Origin: Euclidia mi
Lineage: Eukaryota > Arthropoda > Insecta > Lepidoptera > Erebidae
DNA: 64,000 nucleotides
Direction: 5' to 3'
Assembly: GCA_944739405.2 (NCBI GenBank)
Contig: OX123205.2
Span: 41,684,475 to 41,748,474 of the forward strand
Shown: one piece after another, positions 10,020 through 22,056 of the stretch
Layout: each line of letters opens with the position of its first letter
How positions within the stretch are numbered: position 1 is the first letter of the stretch
The notes under the pieces: model-generated
Database searches by the model: none
The model's input: the letters and a program-made list of their open reading frames with translations, nothing else
Told to the model about the DNA's origin: nothing
Made by a program: the position numbers and the translations under genes

Positions 10020-10385
10020 TTACCCAAAGTACCTAGACACGTGATTCAACAATCGTATGAGTAGTGCTGCTCCCGAGAGCTCCAATTTTGGGATGGTCAA
10101 AGATATACGAAGGGGTGCAACCTTGTTCTTTGCCATGATCAGGGAAACCCTCACCTGACCTGAGGCACTAACTGTGCGCAAGTACACCACGGCCGCGTGA
10201 CCACGTTCCGAAGCATCACAAAACCCGTGAAGGGTTGCCTTGTGCTTCCCGGGAGGAAGGATGGGACGAGGCAAGGAGATCTCGTTGACGGCAGGAATTG
10301 AGGATACAAAAGAGGTCCATTCCTCAACAAGAGTACCGCGTAGAGGTTCATCCCAGGTCAATCCCGCAGTCCAAAGCTTCTGCAA
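10020..10385 (-). pseudogene. BEL/Pao RNase H domain
   Basis: A 121-codon frame with LHGFCDASERGHAAVVYL, the RNase H-type Asp-containing strand of BEL/Pao pol, and TIPKLELSGAALLIRLL with the conserved Glu. It follows the RT frame after one stop at 10398-10400. Upstream residues (LTWDEPLRGTLVEEW) are the usual connection region. Confidence 0.85.
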
Positions 10386-10397
10386 GAAGCATTTTGC

Positions 10398-10986
10398 CTA
10401 AAATATAACAGGACAAATCCAACCGCTTGCATCAAAGTTTCTGGCGACAGTAGACAACACAAGACGTTTAGTCCAAGAACACGGCAATTTCAAGTCTACG
10501 TTATACGTAAAGATGTCTTGGACTGGTCTGTACTGAACGCCGAGAACAGCCATCATGGTGGGGTTGTCAACAATCTCAAACAAATGTGGATCTTGCTGAT
10601 GATCCTCGGGTAAGCCCTCCAAAAGCGCTGGTGAGTTGGAAAACCATTTGCGCAACTCATAACCAGCGGAGGCCAAAATACTTATCAATTCGTCCCGCAA
10701 GTGGATCGCCTCGTCCGCTGTGGAGGCGCCCGAACAAATGTCATCCACGTAAATATCGTCCTTTAGGATGGCAGAGGCTCGTGGGAAACGTAAGCCTTCG
10801 CGGTCTGCGAGCTCCCAAAGAGAACGTATTGCCAAGTAGGGGCTCGAGCCCAGAGGCCACAAAGACTACCTGATGTCGTTGGAAGCTGGTAATGATGTCA
10901 CAAAGGTCCTTGACAAACTTGGGACCAGAATGGAAGCACTGGTTCAAGGATACGCCTGTTGAAGTCTGCGCAGAACCATCAAACAC
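10398..10986 (-). pseudogene. BEL/Pao reverse transcriptase
   Basis: The N-terminal part is in the frame 10741-10986 (FDGSAQTSTGVSLNQCF) and the palm in 10398-10862, with the catalytic YVDD at about 10740-10751 inside DDIYVDDICSG. A frame shift and a deletion between the two remove the first catalytic strand. The C-terminal part (NPTMMAVLGVQY, FDASGWICPVIF) is intact in sequence and ends at a stop. Confidence 0.85.
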
Positions 10987-11579
10987 CGTGCCAAGCTTGC
11001 CATACAGGTCCCATCAAAGCAAATCCAAATATGGTCGGGATGGCAGTCAAACCATTTGGAACCAATACCCGTATTCCACCAATCAAAATTCCACCGAGGA
11101 CATCAGAGCCAATCAACAAATCGATTTGTCCCGGTGTGTCAAATTTGGGGTCTGCTAGTTCCAAACCCGATGTCAAATTCACCACAGCAGCAGGCAGCTG
11201 TTTCTATGGATGCATACCCAAAATATTCTTCAGCACAATAGCTGAGGTTAAAGCCGCGGTTATTGTGCTGAAGAATATTGTATATATTATTATTATATAT
11301 CCTCGGGTGTGAATATTCAACAGGGGCAAACAAAACCTTAACTTACTCTTCTTGCCCTTCAACATTAGATGCTACATCACCTATTCCCCGTATACAATTC
11401 GGAAAAGAACGCATGTTTAACTTAACCTGCCCTACCAAATTAGTGGAAACAATGCAACCCTGTGAACCTGTGTCCAATATAGCGCGGACAACAACAAAGG
11501 CCCCCGTGGGTCCCCAGATCCTAACAGCAACCGTTGGTAGGATAACGGTCTCAATGGGGGAGGTTGGCGTTATAGGGCA
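10979..11579 (-). pseudogene. BEL/Pao aspartic protease, interrupted
   Basis: The active-site motif ILDTGSQGCIVSTN is present, DTGS being encoded at 11463-11474, and a downstream DTPGQIDLLIGSDVLGGILI region follows in the frame 10979-11185. Between them, 11215-11320 looks foreign: an AT-rich piece with a 19-bp-arm hairpin at 11222-11279. The gene is split between at least two frames. Confidence 0.75.
11222..11279. repeat. Hairpin inside the BEL protease region, 19-bp arms
   Basis: Arms 11222-11240 and 11261-11279 are perfect reverse complements around a 20-base loop, followed by a TAT-rich run. It interrupts the protease frame and probably marks a small fold-back insertion or a local templated rearrangement. 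Confidence 0.6.
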
Positions 11580-13209
11580 AGAGTCAATGACCTATTGTTG
11601 CCTGGGCGGTGACCGTTTGCCAGGACCAGGCAAATCAAAACGAGGGTGCGGTCTGAAGTCGTCAAAGGCGCGGTCACTCGATCCGCGCGCCATCTGTGTG
11701 GTCATAATGACGCACCTGCCCAAAACGAGGTGGGCGCGAGTCAAGGTGGGGACGCTCCGCCAAAGGAGGGGAATATCTGGGGCAGCAGTCATGGTGCTGG
11801 TGATGCTGAGCTGTCGCACAATCTGATGCGCGAGAGAGAGGAGGTGTGCACACACCACGGTTCTCCAAGCGGGGTGAGTGGCGATCACGTGAGCGAGGCG
11901 AATCTCGGCTGCGCGCCGGTGAGCCTCAGTTGCCACCTTCAAAACACCCGCCCGTGCGCGGCGTCCGCTGGTTGGACAAGCGGCCTACCTCTCTGGCATT
12001 CATGCAGAGAATGTCCAAATGCTGTTCTCCACAATGAGGACAGTGGCGAGAGTTTGGGCAGTCTCGCTATTAGTGGGACCCCAAACAAGAGAAGCAAAGG
12101 CGGCGGGCATTCGCGATGCGCCTACAAGAGGCGACATGAAGGTCCAAGAATGCCCTATAACTGGGCGTTCGGTGCCTCGTGACCTTGCAGTAAGAGCACT
12201 CCGCTGGGCTCTGCGTGACTGCAAATCGAGGTGGGCGCCGATCAACATTTCCTCGGGTGTGAACGCGAGCCTGCTCCTTAACTTTGGGCAGCTGCGACTT
12301 AGCCGGCGTGTCACCTCCGGAGTTGTCCAGACTCGTCCTCCAAGAATCTTTCCAAATCTGCAAAGGAAGGCAGATGCGTCGCACTATCCCCACCAAAGCG
12401 CTGCTCAAACCACGACCTTAGGTCGGCAGGCAGCTTTTTGAGGACTATGTGGACTAACAGGTAGGACCATTGGTCCCCGGGCAGATCCAGGCACTTAAGG
12501 GCGTTTACTGCCGCCAACAGCGGGTTCAAAAGTTGGGTGCGCAACCAAAAGACCCGGGTGAGCGAGGGCAAACTCAAAATCTACTCAATATGGGTGTCTG
12601 CGAGGCCACGCTTGTTGTGGTACCGACGGGCAATTAAGTCCCGAGCCGTCTGGTAAGCCTCGTCAGACACGGGCAGATGCTGGATGAGGCCTATGGCCTC
12701 CCCATCCAGTAGGCCAAGTAGGCCAAGTTTTGTGCCGGCCGAAGGTCAGCCCTGGCATCGACCAGGCTGTCAAACAGGTAAACAAAGCCCAATTAGCTTC
12801 CTAGGCAGCCATCAAAATGTGGGAGGTCCAGAGTGGGAAGCCGACTCACCAGTCCCAGTCCTGGCCTAGGAAGCTCCAGCTTCAAAATGGGTTGCCCGTC
12901 CCTCTCGGCAATTAACTGTCTTGCAGAGTTGGAGACAGCATCATATAGATCCAATATCTGGGCTTAGTCCTCACTGACTTTATTTCGCTGGTCCACCGTA
13001 AAGTCAACAACTGACACTTCGAGACAGCAAGCGCTGAAAGAACAAAATTGCTGTTCCACGCTTGCCAGGCGATTATTGATCTGTTCAAATCTTTGTAATA
13101 GGGCCTGCTGGCAATCAGGCCGGTTTACCAGAGCACTGGCTGAGGCAAATCAGCGCAAATGTGATGAAATGGCACCCGCAGCCGCACGGAAGTCCTTGAA
13201 AGCCGACAT
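11580..13209 (-). pseudogene. BEL/Pao gag with zinc knuckle
   Basis: Starts at an ATG at 13209 (MSAFKDFRAAAGAISS) and runs with several in-frame stops through LPTLDLPHFDG, the capsid segment WLRTQLLNPLLAAVNALKCL (12311-12577 frame) and a cysteine-rich end: SYCKVTRHR, LCFSCLGSH and, after a shift, CPHCGEQHLDILC at about 12010-12050. These knuckles are the usual BEL gag ending. A low-complexity linker to the protease follows. The large number of opposite-strand frames here are shadows. Confidence 0.75.
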
Positions 13210-13959
13210 AATAAGTTCTCAAAAGAGCTCGGATAAGTGTTTAATAATATTATCAATTAAAACTTAACAAAAACTTAAAATTTGTTAATTCTTTGAAACC
13301 AACGATGTGTTAGCCTGTTTACTGCTGGTGCAAGCAAGAACAGCTAAATACTGCCCAACAAAATTAATAGTTTCAATATATTGAAACAGAAACAAAAGTT
13401 ATCAAAGTTATAACTTACAACAAATTAATAAAATTTAAACTTCAAATTAATTAATTAATTATTTGCAACAGACAGACTAACTGTGTTATTTATGATATAT
13501 ACAACCGTAAGTACACACAGAATATGTGTAACCTAACAATACCAAGGTTTTTTAAGTTGATTTATCATTGTGACCCGCCCATTTATGCAAGGTCAATTGT
13601 GATTATTACAATGTTTCAAACTCAATGTTTACAATTAACTAAATCAATTGATACATACAACTGTTATGTATCCAATGAAACCGACTTATTAATGCTACAA
13701 CAACTAATTCAAGTTAGATTTTAACAATGCTAGTTAAACAATTACTGATTTGAGGTTACGTATATGACAATGTGTTTCAAGTTAAGTAGGTCAACCAATA
13801 CAAATAAATGTTTTAAGAAGAACTAACCTAACAAGACTACAATACTGTTTAACAAAATTAAATGTGATGCCCAGCTCAGATACAAGTTTGCAATATTAAT
13901 CTAGTTTGGTCACTCAACAGCGGCTAGGTAACTCAACAGCGCTCTGCTATCAAAAGATA

Positions 13960-14532
13960 TGTTTAGAGTTGTCGTAGGCAGGTAGGAAATTGTTGCAGAG
14001 TGCGCAGTGGAAGTTTGTATTTCATCCACCTGACTATGGCAAGCAAAGAGTCTAACGTATATGTACTGTGTTTCACAGTGATGAAAATTACAAATTACTT
14101 ACCTGAATCTTCACTGATGTCTGGCTTGAGCTAAATAAGACAAACACAGAACTAAATTGGCCAATATTAGCTTATGAGTGAATTATCTTTATACCAGACG
14201 CCGAACGTCTTCGGGCACGATGCACGTGGTCGGATTTACACAATTTTGTAAGTTCAAGTTCAATATTTCACAAATCTATTACAACTCTTGCCGGTAATGG
14301 TCAAAGGCGGCAGATACAAGAATTACAAGACAAATTTACTTCAATTCTACAAAACGCGCGACAAAACAATTCGGCGTGGGCGCAAGACAATTTTTTCCGG
14401 AAGTAAGAGAATTAGAAAAAAATTACAGTTCCTAGTGTGACCAGAGTCACAAATTACAATAGACAAAACAAAACGTTACGAAACCGATAAAATCGATTCA
14501 ACCCATCATAAACAATATTTCTATTTCAAACA
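13960..14532 (-). repeat. BEL/Pao 5' LTR (right on plus strand)
   Basis: 573 bp, starting tgtttagagttg and ending tttcaaaca, followed at once by the target duplication aagat. It carries the promoter side of the element (minus strand). Confidence 0.9.
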
Positions 14533-16083
14533 AAGATTACATCAAGTTGTAGGTGAAATACCTTGTATTTACCCCGTCGTTTTGGCGTGGGTTACTTTAT
14601 TTCTGTCGACAGCTGTTTATGATATCACAAGACATAAAATTATAACTATTCCTGTCGTTACCCGTATCGCAGACAGCTATTATCTGTTACAATGAGCAAT
14701 TTTTTTCGCTGACTTAATTTTAACAATGTGATGCAGTAAAATATGAGTAGGAAGAGCCAGGCTCCATTATACACATGTTGTCATATTGTTGACTAGTTGA
14801 ACAGCATTGAGAAATTTGGACTTCATATCTGATAAAGAGATATTTTATTTGAAACATTTGACCAAATACAAGCGTGGTCATAACTTATTAATAATTATTG
14901 CAGTATCATGATGCGTTTGAAATTTAGTTTCTTTTTATAAACGTTTAGAATGAGATTATAACTAATAATATGTATTTGGCAAGACATTAAGTAGTTTAGT
15001 AGTTATTTCTCTTTCTAGATATGGGAGTAATAAAACCACCATACACGTAATAATTGATTTATAGTCTCACGCCTGTATCCCCGAAGCGAAGGTGTATGCA
15101 GAGGTGTAAATATTACACCCACATAATATACAAATATTACACGTAATAATGTTGAAAATAATTAATAATACAATGATATAGCCGAACGGCCTGGCCCTTC
15201 TTTTCTGCTTATTTTACATTTACTACTTGCAAAAGTTTCCAGAGTACAAAGATTTCAAATAAGACCAAAAGGTTAATTTTCCATTGAAACGTTAGAAGTA
15301 ATCATCTCAACAACAATAACAAACAAATTTATTTAAAATCAAATCATTTTTGTAGACGCCTCTTTCCATTTTAATAATATTTACTTCTCTTTCTAATGAG
15401 TTATATTCTCTATTCCGTGACAAACAACGCAATGGGACGCGCGCAAATTGCGATTGCCGCCAATTTAACACGCCGCCATGACAGTTGTATTGACAGCTGT
15501 CAGTGTCACGACCAAGCGTTCGCGTTCAGTTTCACGTTCTAATGGATGAAGGTTTTGTTAACAGAAATATAAAAACGTATATTTTTTGTTTGTTTGATGG
15601 AGTTTTATTGTATTATAATATGACTTCTTTGAGATGTTTTACATGTCTAACAGTAACATTAATTAATTACATTATGATTATTAATTGCTATTGTTACCCG
15701 TGGCTCCAAGCGTTATGATATAAAGCCTTTCTCGATAAACGAACTATCAAACGTAAAAATAAGAACAATTCGAACTTGTAATTCGTGAGATAAGCGCGTT
15801 TCACCAAACAAACGAAATCTTCTCAGCAGAAAGTTATGTCTTTTTTTAACGGATTTGTCTGAGACTGCTCTGGGAGTAAATCAGCATTCATTCGAAAGCC
15901 ACAATATCAGCCAGTCTTAATATCAAGACCACTGCTCAACCTTCAGATCTCTTTTCGTTAACAGTGTAGAACAACCATGTCGAGTGAGTTGTCTGTCCGT
16001 GAATGTAGTCTTTACGGAAAACAAGTCAGAGTCAAATTATTTATTTGTTTATAGGTCTTACGAATAAGTGCCTCCGTCGGACT
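14533..16083. other. Mostly unassigned stretch with two repeat scraps
   Basis: No gene. A degraded tail of SINE family A lies at about 15056-15126 (TAGTCTCACGCCTGTATCCC on the plus strand, so minus orientation). At 15720-15830 there is a weak resemblance to the Helitron-like repeat seen at 36414-36797 (ATAAGCGCGTTTCACCAAAC). A 71-codon frame at 15503-15718 has no domain. Confidence 0.45.
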
Positions 16084-16205
16084 GCCTCCGTGGTCCAGTG
16101 GATACCGAATGTGTCTGCTCATCTCTCATCGGGAGGCCCCGGGTTCGATTCCTTCATCGAGCAAGTGTTACTGAGTTTTTCCGAATTTTTAGTAGCAGCT
16201 CAAAG
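16084..16205 (+). repeat. SINE family A head
   Basis: tRNA-like head: TGCCTCCGTGGTCCAGTGGA, then B box GGGTTCGATTCC and the start of the body (GTGTTACTGAGTTTTTCCGA). The rest of the body is missing after about 16205, so this is a 3'-truncated or degraded copy. Confidence 0.7.
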
Positions 16206-16494
16206 TGTACAGGAAACAACACGGATATAAGACAATCGACAGCTATTATTGTTTTATGCAAATTCGCAACGACGCCTCTTCCGGTACAAAAACCATGAAA
16301 TTTTTAATTACTCGTATCGCCAATGTTAGTCAAAACAATGTGACTGTACTGGTATTTAAATGTTACGCAATACAATTAGATTCGAAATCGATAAATTCCA
16401 CCGGATTTTTGTAGATTACTTGTATATCACACAGTCTCATACAGTCCTTCACTTTGTTCTCCAGCTACGTCCAGTAGTGGAATGCTAAATATAT

Positions 16495-16780
16495 ATCTTT
16501 TCTGTACCTAATAGGCTGGAGATAAGCAGACGTATCGCCTGATGGTAAGCGATTACCGCCGCCCATCCACACAAGCAACATCAGAAGAATTACAGGTGAG
16601 TTGTCATCCTTTGGGTTGGGAAAAGGGATATGAGGAGGAGTGGGAGGAGTGAGAAGATACAGGAGATGGGACATAAGTCTCTCTGTTTTTTGCATCACAA
16701 CAGCAGCATTAAGGCCGTAGACGCCGCTTCGACGCCGAGGTGCCGCTGCGTTGACGCTGAGATCCAATGTGAGAGTGGGC
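16495..16780 (-). repeat. Lepidopteran interspersed repeat (GGCGGTAATCGC type)
   Basis: The minus strand reads GGCGGTAATCGCTTACCATC followed by AGGCGATACGTCTGC, matching 62412-62620 on the plus strand in the same order, including a CCCAACCCAAAGGATGACAA-like middle. The family is widespread in moths and butterflies as I recall; I cannot place it in a named class. Confidence 0.55.
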
Positions 16781-16794
16781 TAAAGGTCAATATG

Positions 16795-16950
16795 AGGGTT
16801 TGACCTACTATACCAAGCTGGTCAGATGGGTTGGTATCCGATAGGGTTTAATGTCGAGTTTTCCGTCTCTTCGCAAAGATACCTCTAGCTTCGTATTTGT
16901 TCCTTAGCCGTCTCCTCGTCCGTATTCTAAATCCATCACCGCATGGACCT
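16795..16950 (-). repeat. SINE family C, diverged fragment
   Basis: Shares CCTACTATACCAAGCTGG, GGGTTGGTAT and the CCGTATTCTAAATCCATCAC end with the other family C copies, but is more diverged and lacks the GATGAT end. Confidence 0.6.
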
Positions 16951-17356
16951 TGAATTTATCAATTTTATTAAATTAATGAAATAAGTACTTCGGTGAAATC
17001 CAGTCTAGAATTTGTTTCATATTGTGTATTATAAAGGCTTTAAGGATTATTGAAACTAGATTGTATTATATTCTCAAAAAAAATAAACTAATATAGAAAT
17101 AGAATTCGCTCTATTTTCGTAAATAAAAATAAATATTGAAATATGGAAAAACAGTCTGCAAAAACATTCATGCCTATATTTATTTTTTAGATTGGAATAA
17201 ACAAAAAAGGATTGATAGATAAGCATTGTATAAAATTATATATAGTTACAGTAGGTACTAAATACCTATATGTTGGCGTGTTTGTTTGCATGTTTTAGAC
17301 TGGTTTCGATATGTGATGGCTGGACTTATTATGTAGATAAGCATTATATAGTATCA

Positions 17357-17563
17357 CTAGAGGACGCCAGCAGCTACACCTGCAATTTTTTTAAATTTAC
17401 CCGTTTTGGCCGATTCCGTGGGAATTTCGGGAAATCCCTTCTTAGTGCACCCCTACGGCCCCCAAAGAACATGCATGCCAAATTTCAGCTGCCTTTGCCC
17501 AATAGTTTCGGCTATAGCGTGTCTGTCAGTCAGTCAGTAACGCAAGGAATTTATATATTAAGA
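17357..17563 (-). mobile_element. 207-bp Helitron-like element (family H1)
   Basis: On the minus strand it begins TCTTAATATATAAATTCC and ends GGCGTCCTCTAG, with A on the 5' side and T on the 3' side. TC start, CTAG end and insertion between A and T are Helitron features. Two more copies of exactly 207 bp lie at 37849-38055 and 45758-45964. It carries no protein, so it depends on a helper. Confidence 0.75.
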
Positions 17564-19475
17564 TTATAGCAATATTATTCAGAGGACTTACATTAAGTAC
17601 CAAATGGTGGATTGTATGTTTTGTACACTGGTTTTAATAATTGCTAAACCTAGTAGCATCGTACTAATCATAATACATTTGGAGTTTGAATGTTTTAATT
17701 TTAAGTTAGTATTACTTACTTCAAATTAAAAACTGAAATGACACATAATTTAGGTGTATTTTTCTTCTTAGTTGGACACTTTTGCCGTAGTGGTTGTTGT
17801 CATGGATCGTCTTTTTGGTCGGTAGTAGTAGTTTGCGAGATCTCTCCATCTCTATATATTTGCAGCACTGGGTATACATTCAGTAAGAGAACACTTCATA
17901 GTAGACTTGATGGGATCTGTCCATCTTATGGATGATCTGCCGCGAGAAGGTTAACCGTCCAATCTTCCTTGTATAATTAAATGTTCCAACAAGCGATCAT
18001 TACGGGTGATACGTCCAAATATCTTAAGGATTATGCTCTTTTAAATTGGTGGATGGTACAGAGAAGGCAAGAAACTGCAAGCATATTCCGTCAAGAATGT
18101 GTCGTAAGAATTAATGGTTTCCTTTACCTTTGCTTGTTAGAAAATACAACTTTAGAATGTGTGTGTATTTGATTCCTGAACTAAAAGGGAATTACATACA
18201 TGTTACAGAAACCAACGTTATAAAAATACCCAATTTGGTTACAATTACTAAGGTTTTCCATTGTGTTCAATCTAAGAATCGAATCCGTAGCACTTAACTT
18301 GGTGTTTTTCTGCTAAAATCTATTGTGCGAACACAGCCGCTGACAAAAACTAGTAACATAATAATAATTAGGTACCTATTTGAAAAAATATTCAAACACA
18401 ATAATAATAAAAAGTGGTACCGTGAACAACTTCATTTACTTTGTAAAAAACGTTTCTTTTGTTGGTAAAATTAGTTTGAATGATATTAAATTGAGGTGGT
18501 AAAAAATTTCATTGAAAGATTTCGCGTGAATTTAAATTACCTATATATTTAGTATTGAGATATAACGGAAAGAGAAATCTATATATGCCTTAGGGATCTA
18601 CCTTCAATGTTTAATAGATGAGTGTCACCTCTGAGTAGCACCAAATTTATTTATTTTATTCTTTATGCATTTTCTGCGAGTCAACCTTTTGGTGGTGCAG
18701 AGAGAGATGAGGTAGGTGCATTAGCCATGTGGTGAAAAAGAGGGTATGTATTAGATACATATTGATAATTTAGGTACATATTATAAACAACAAATATACT
18801 ATAAATATATATATATAATTATTCATAGATATGACACACAGATAAATATAATACAAAAATATATACATTCCAAATATTACGAAGAAAGCCAGATACATAT
18901 TATTATAAAGCCACATTGTGTTGGTTGTAATATTAATGAAACTTTAATCAAATCACACTTCAAAATATAATCAGACACTGTCACAATCCGACGCAAATTT
19001 GCAATATATATAATACCAGCCATCACATTAAAGAGCAAAACTAGAAGTGACGTAACAAGCATCGTGTGATCTAGATTCTAGAACAACTTTAAAATTCAGA
19101 AAAGGAATATCGTGTTCCTTCCACAAACACCATTTGTTTTCTTCTAAATAAAACCAATAAACAGAATGGCGGGCTTTTAGGACGACAAAGAATAATAAAG
19201 TTGCATAGGATATTTGAATTTCAAATACAGAGTGTTGCTTTGTCGTCGTTGGGGTTTGGTCTTACTGTAAGAGGTACGGTTATAAACAATATGTCTTCTC
19301 TACGTAAAGGCGTGGTGATACGCTTGCTGTTTGGATAGTCTTTACTAGTCTAACAACTCTTACCTACAAGTGACCTAGTGGCAGGAATCCCAAGGTATAT
19401 GAGAGGGCTCTTAGCTTTCAAGAATCGCAGATACAGGCATTTGTGTCAATTGTGGCAAGTAGCAGAAGAAAGTAT
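17564..19475. other. Unassigned AT-rich stretch
   Basis: No gene or recognisable repeat. Short frames (17738-17935, 17981-18172) have no domains. There is a run of TA repeats near 18805-18820. Confidence 0.5.
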
Positions 19476-19757
19476 TAAAATAGTGCACAGTCTGTCATCA
19501 TCAGCCTTTACAGTCCACTGCTGGACTAGGCCTCTCCTTTGAAAGGAAGAATTAGCCTACTATACCACCTGTGATACCACGCTGGCCAAACGGGTTGGTA
19601 TAGGGTTTGTATCAAGTTTTTCTTCTCTGCATAATATGCTCCCTCTGTCGGCTCTTACGACACCCCCCATGGGTGTCGTAAGATATGGGGTGGTAACATT
19701 CCATCCGTATTCTTTATCCGTCACCACACGGACAGTACAGTCTGTGCACTATTTAAT
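19476..19757. repeat. SINE family C copy lying between palindromic arms
   Basis: The SINE occupies about 19495-19733 (TCATCATCAGCC ... CACACGGACA, minus sense). The bases on its two sides, about 19476-19494 and 19738-19757, are reverse complements with one mismatch (AATAGTGCACAG on the left, CTGTGCACTATT on the right) instead of the direct repeats expected of retroposition. The SINE may have landed in the loop of a small palindrome. Confidence 0.6.
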
Positions 19758-20444
19758 TTGATTACTATTAAACGGGATGTGGTTATATGAATGGGTACAT
19801 TGATGTAATATAAAATTCGATCTTTTAATTAAACGTGATTCCGGTTAATGAAAAATTGACACCGGACTCCAAGATTGTCGCCTTTAAGTCGGGGCCGCAG
19901 TTTCTAGTCTTACCGGATTTGACAGAATATTCACATTTAAAATTAGCATTTCCATAAAAATAAAGGCCGAATCATCACCAATTTTATTTTAAAATTATCA
20001 CTATGAAAATAAATATTTGCATAATTATAAAATTATAGTGATACTATGGACGCCCGGCGAACATCTTGCACCTATGCAACTGAGATAAGTTCAGGATAAT
20101 GACAGTTACTGGCCTTGCCCTACAGTTTCATGTACCTTACTGTTGTACCTATTGTTGTACGTATCGCATCGCTTCTGCTATTACATCCTTTTCGTAGCGT
20201 GATGTTATATAGCATAACATGAACCTTTCTCATGAATGTGTCTTATTAGTTTAGTTACCACGCCACCCTCGTTACCGCTGCTGGATGATCCGTATAGCAG
20301 CAGTCCCGGTGTAGATTAAACGGGTTTGGAACCCGCAACAAATGTAATCAGAACTAGGTATATTTAGGAAGCTATAGAATAAGTAAACGAGCTTCTTGTA
20401 TGTGACTATCACGCAAACTCTACAGCTTGAATAATATTTTTTTT
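19758..20444. other. Unassigned stretch
   Basis: No gene. A weak match to the second Helitron-like family (TAGCGTGATGTTATATAGC near 20196-20215) is the only repeat scrap I see. Confidence 0.4.
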
Positions 20445-20705
20445 ATTTATTTATAGTCTCACGCCTGTATCCCCAAAGGGGTAGGCAGAGGTGTAATATT
20501 ACACCCACATTTCGCCATGAATTTTTTAGGTCCCACGTAATAGGGGGCGAGCCTATTGCCGTACCGGGCACATTACCAGACTCCATGTTGCTACTGAGAA
20601 TTTCCTAACGGAAAATCCCAATAACACTTTGCCCGACCCGGGAATCGAACCCGAGACCTCCCAATCCCACGCGCACATTTATGCCGCGAGACCAACGAGG
20701 CAGTT
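20445..20705 (-). repeat. SINE family A, near full length
   Basis: From the tail (TAGTCTCACGCCTGTATCCC) through the ACGTAATAGGGGGCGAGCC block and GGGAATCGAACCCGAGACC to a head that, on the minus strand, reads CTGCCTCGTTGGTCTCGCGG. The head differs from the 44078 copy, so the family has at least two tRNA-like heads (compare 21796). Confidence 0.8.
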
Positions 20706-20732
20706 GAATAAATAAGACTATATTATATACAT

Positions 20733-20955
20733 ACATACATAGACTCACGCCTGTTTCCCCGAAGGGGTAGGCAGAGGCATATTAAACGCCCACTTTTCGC
20801 CAGTGTTTTGATCCCACGTAATAGGTGGCGAGCCTATTGCCGCTTGTCGGGATATTTTGTTTGCCAGAGCCTCGTCCGTTGATCGGCAGGTGCACCACTT
20901 GCAGGTGAGGTTGGCTTGGGACCCTAAGTTCTTGGTGGGAACCCTATGCACCCTA
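20733..20955 (-). repeat. SINE family A', variant body
   Basis: Begins with (CATA)n, then ACTCACGCCTGTTTCCCCGA, but diverges after TAATAGGTGGCGAGCC into a distinct end containing CCAGAGCCTCGTCCGTTGAT and GTGCACCACTTGCAGGTGAG. The same variant, split by an insertion, is at 44343-45546. Confidence 0.75.
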
Positions 20956-20963
20956 TATTGTAT

Positions 20964-21010
20964 GGAATATGAATGATATTTTTAATTGCTAAAAATATCA
21001 TTCATATTCC
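20964..21010. repeat. Perfect hairpin, 21-bp arms
   Basis: Arms 20964-20984 and 20990-21010 pair perfectly around a 5-base loop, immediately downstream of the A' SINE. It is a candidate template-switch product or cruciform. Confidence 0.75.
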
Positions 21011-21639
21011 ACGCTCAACGCTAATCGTTGACTGTAAGACATGACCCGAAAATCTAGGTTTAGAGCTGCGACTAATCTTCCCTGAGCGATGACATGCGAT
21101 GAAAAAAAGAATGGCAGACCACGACCCAATACATGGGATTGGCTGGCTCGCTTTGTGAACCCATTAACACAACCACTTAACACATCAAAAACAGAATATT
21201 AAACAATTTGAAACCTTAACACGTTACTATAAGAAGAAGGTTACAATTTTTGGGTAGTGTTCATAAGTTTGTACAAACAGAAACGAATGCAAAATGTTGG
21301 GAAAATTCTGAATTAAAATTTGGTACTACGTCAGTCGTTTTCACGGCTTCCAACTGCATAGATTATAATCTTTTTGTGATACATTGACGTTTCAATACCA
21401 GTGTGGCTGATTGTATCCGGTTTGATGCATCAGTGTATACACATTCCAAATTGATAGACTGTCTGTCTGTACCTATATTGTAAAAAAGATATATTTGGGA
21501 AATAATTTACTAACTCTGTGATGGATAGTGTATCGGGAGGTCTCGGGTTCGATTCCTGAGGCAAGCCATGGTGTAACTGATTATAACAATATATTAAAAA
21601 GCAAGATAAAGTTATGTTCGTCATCGAATTATGAGTACT

Positions 21640-21800
21640 AGTTAAAGATCTTCATGACAGCCGGGACCGACGGCTTAACGACGCCCGAGCAAGCGATAAT
21701 TAGCAATTCAATATGCACATACTCTATATCTCAAGTCAGAGGTGCGCTCCGATAATTCAAACCAGATACCCTGTGCATAGTTAAGTATATCCACTGCCTC
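21640..21800 (-). repeat. SINE family D fragment
   Basis: Shares AAAGATCTTCATGACAGC and GGACCGACGGCTTAACG, and a GATACCCTGTGCATAG head region, with 62810-62960. Related heads occur at 40352-40430, 43970-44040 and 55450-55520. Its right end is cut where the next SINE begins. Confidence 0.6.
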
Positions 21801-22056
21801 GTTAGCCTTGCGGCATAAATGTGCGCGTGGGATTGGGAGGTTTCGGGTTCGATTCCTGGGTCGGTGGTCGTTCCTATCAAAGTGTTATCGGGTTTTTCCG
21901 TTAGGAAATTCTCAGTAGCAGCACGGATTTTGGTAATGTGCCCGGTACGGTAATGGGCTCGCTCCCTATAACGTGGGACCTAAAATATGAATGGTGAATT
22001 GTGGGTGTAATATTACACCTCTGCCCACCCCTTCGGGGACACAAGCGTGAGTCTAT
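21796..22056 (+). repeat. SINE family A, near full length
   Basis: Head CTGCCTCGTTAGCCTTGCGG, B box GGGTTCGATTCCTGGG, then the usual body and the tail GGACACAAGCGTGAGTCTAT with an A-rich end. Same head type as the copy at 20445-20705 in the opposite direction. Confidence 0.8.

Larger units (their letters stand above)
7499..14532 (-). mobile_element. BEL/Pao LTR retrotransposon, complete but decayed
   Basis: Two LTRs (7499-8045 and 13960-14532, both TG...CA on the plus strand) enclose gag and pol remnants that all read on the minus strand. The 5-bp target duplication aagat is exact at 7494-7498 and 14533-14537. Domain order on the minus strand is gag with zinc knuckle, aspartic protease, reverse transcriptase, RNase H, then integrase, the BEL/Pao order. 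A purine-rich tract lies inside the left LTR. Many stops, shifts and deletions make it non-functional. I could not identify a primer-binding site next to the right LTR. Confidence 0.9.

Noticed and set aside
15503..15718. 71-codon membrane protein
   Set aside because: Hydrophobic runs are common in AT-rich frames; there is no supporting context.
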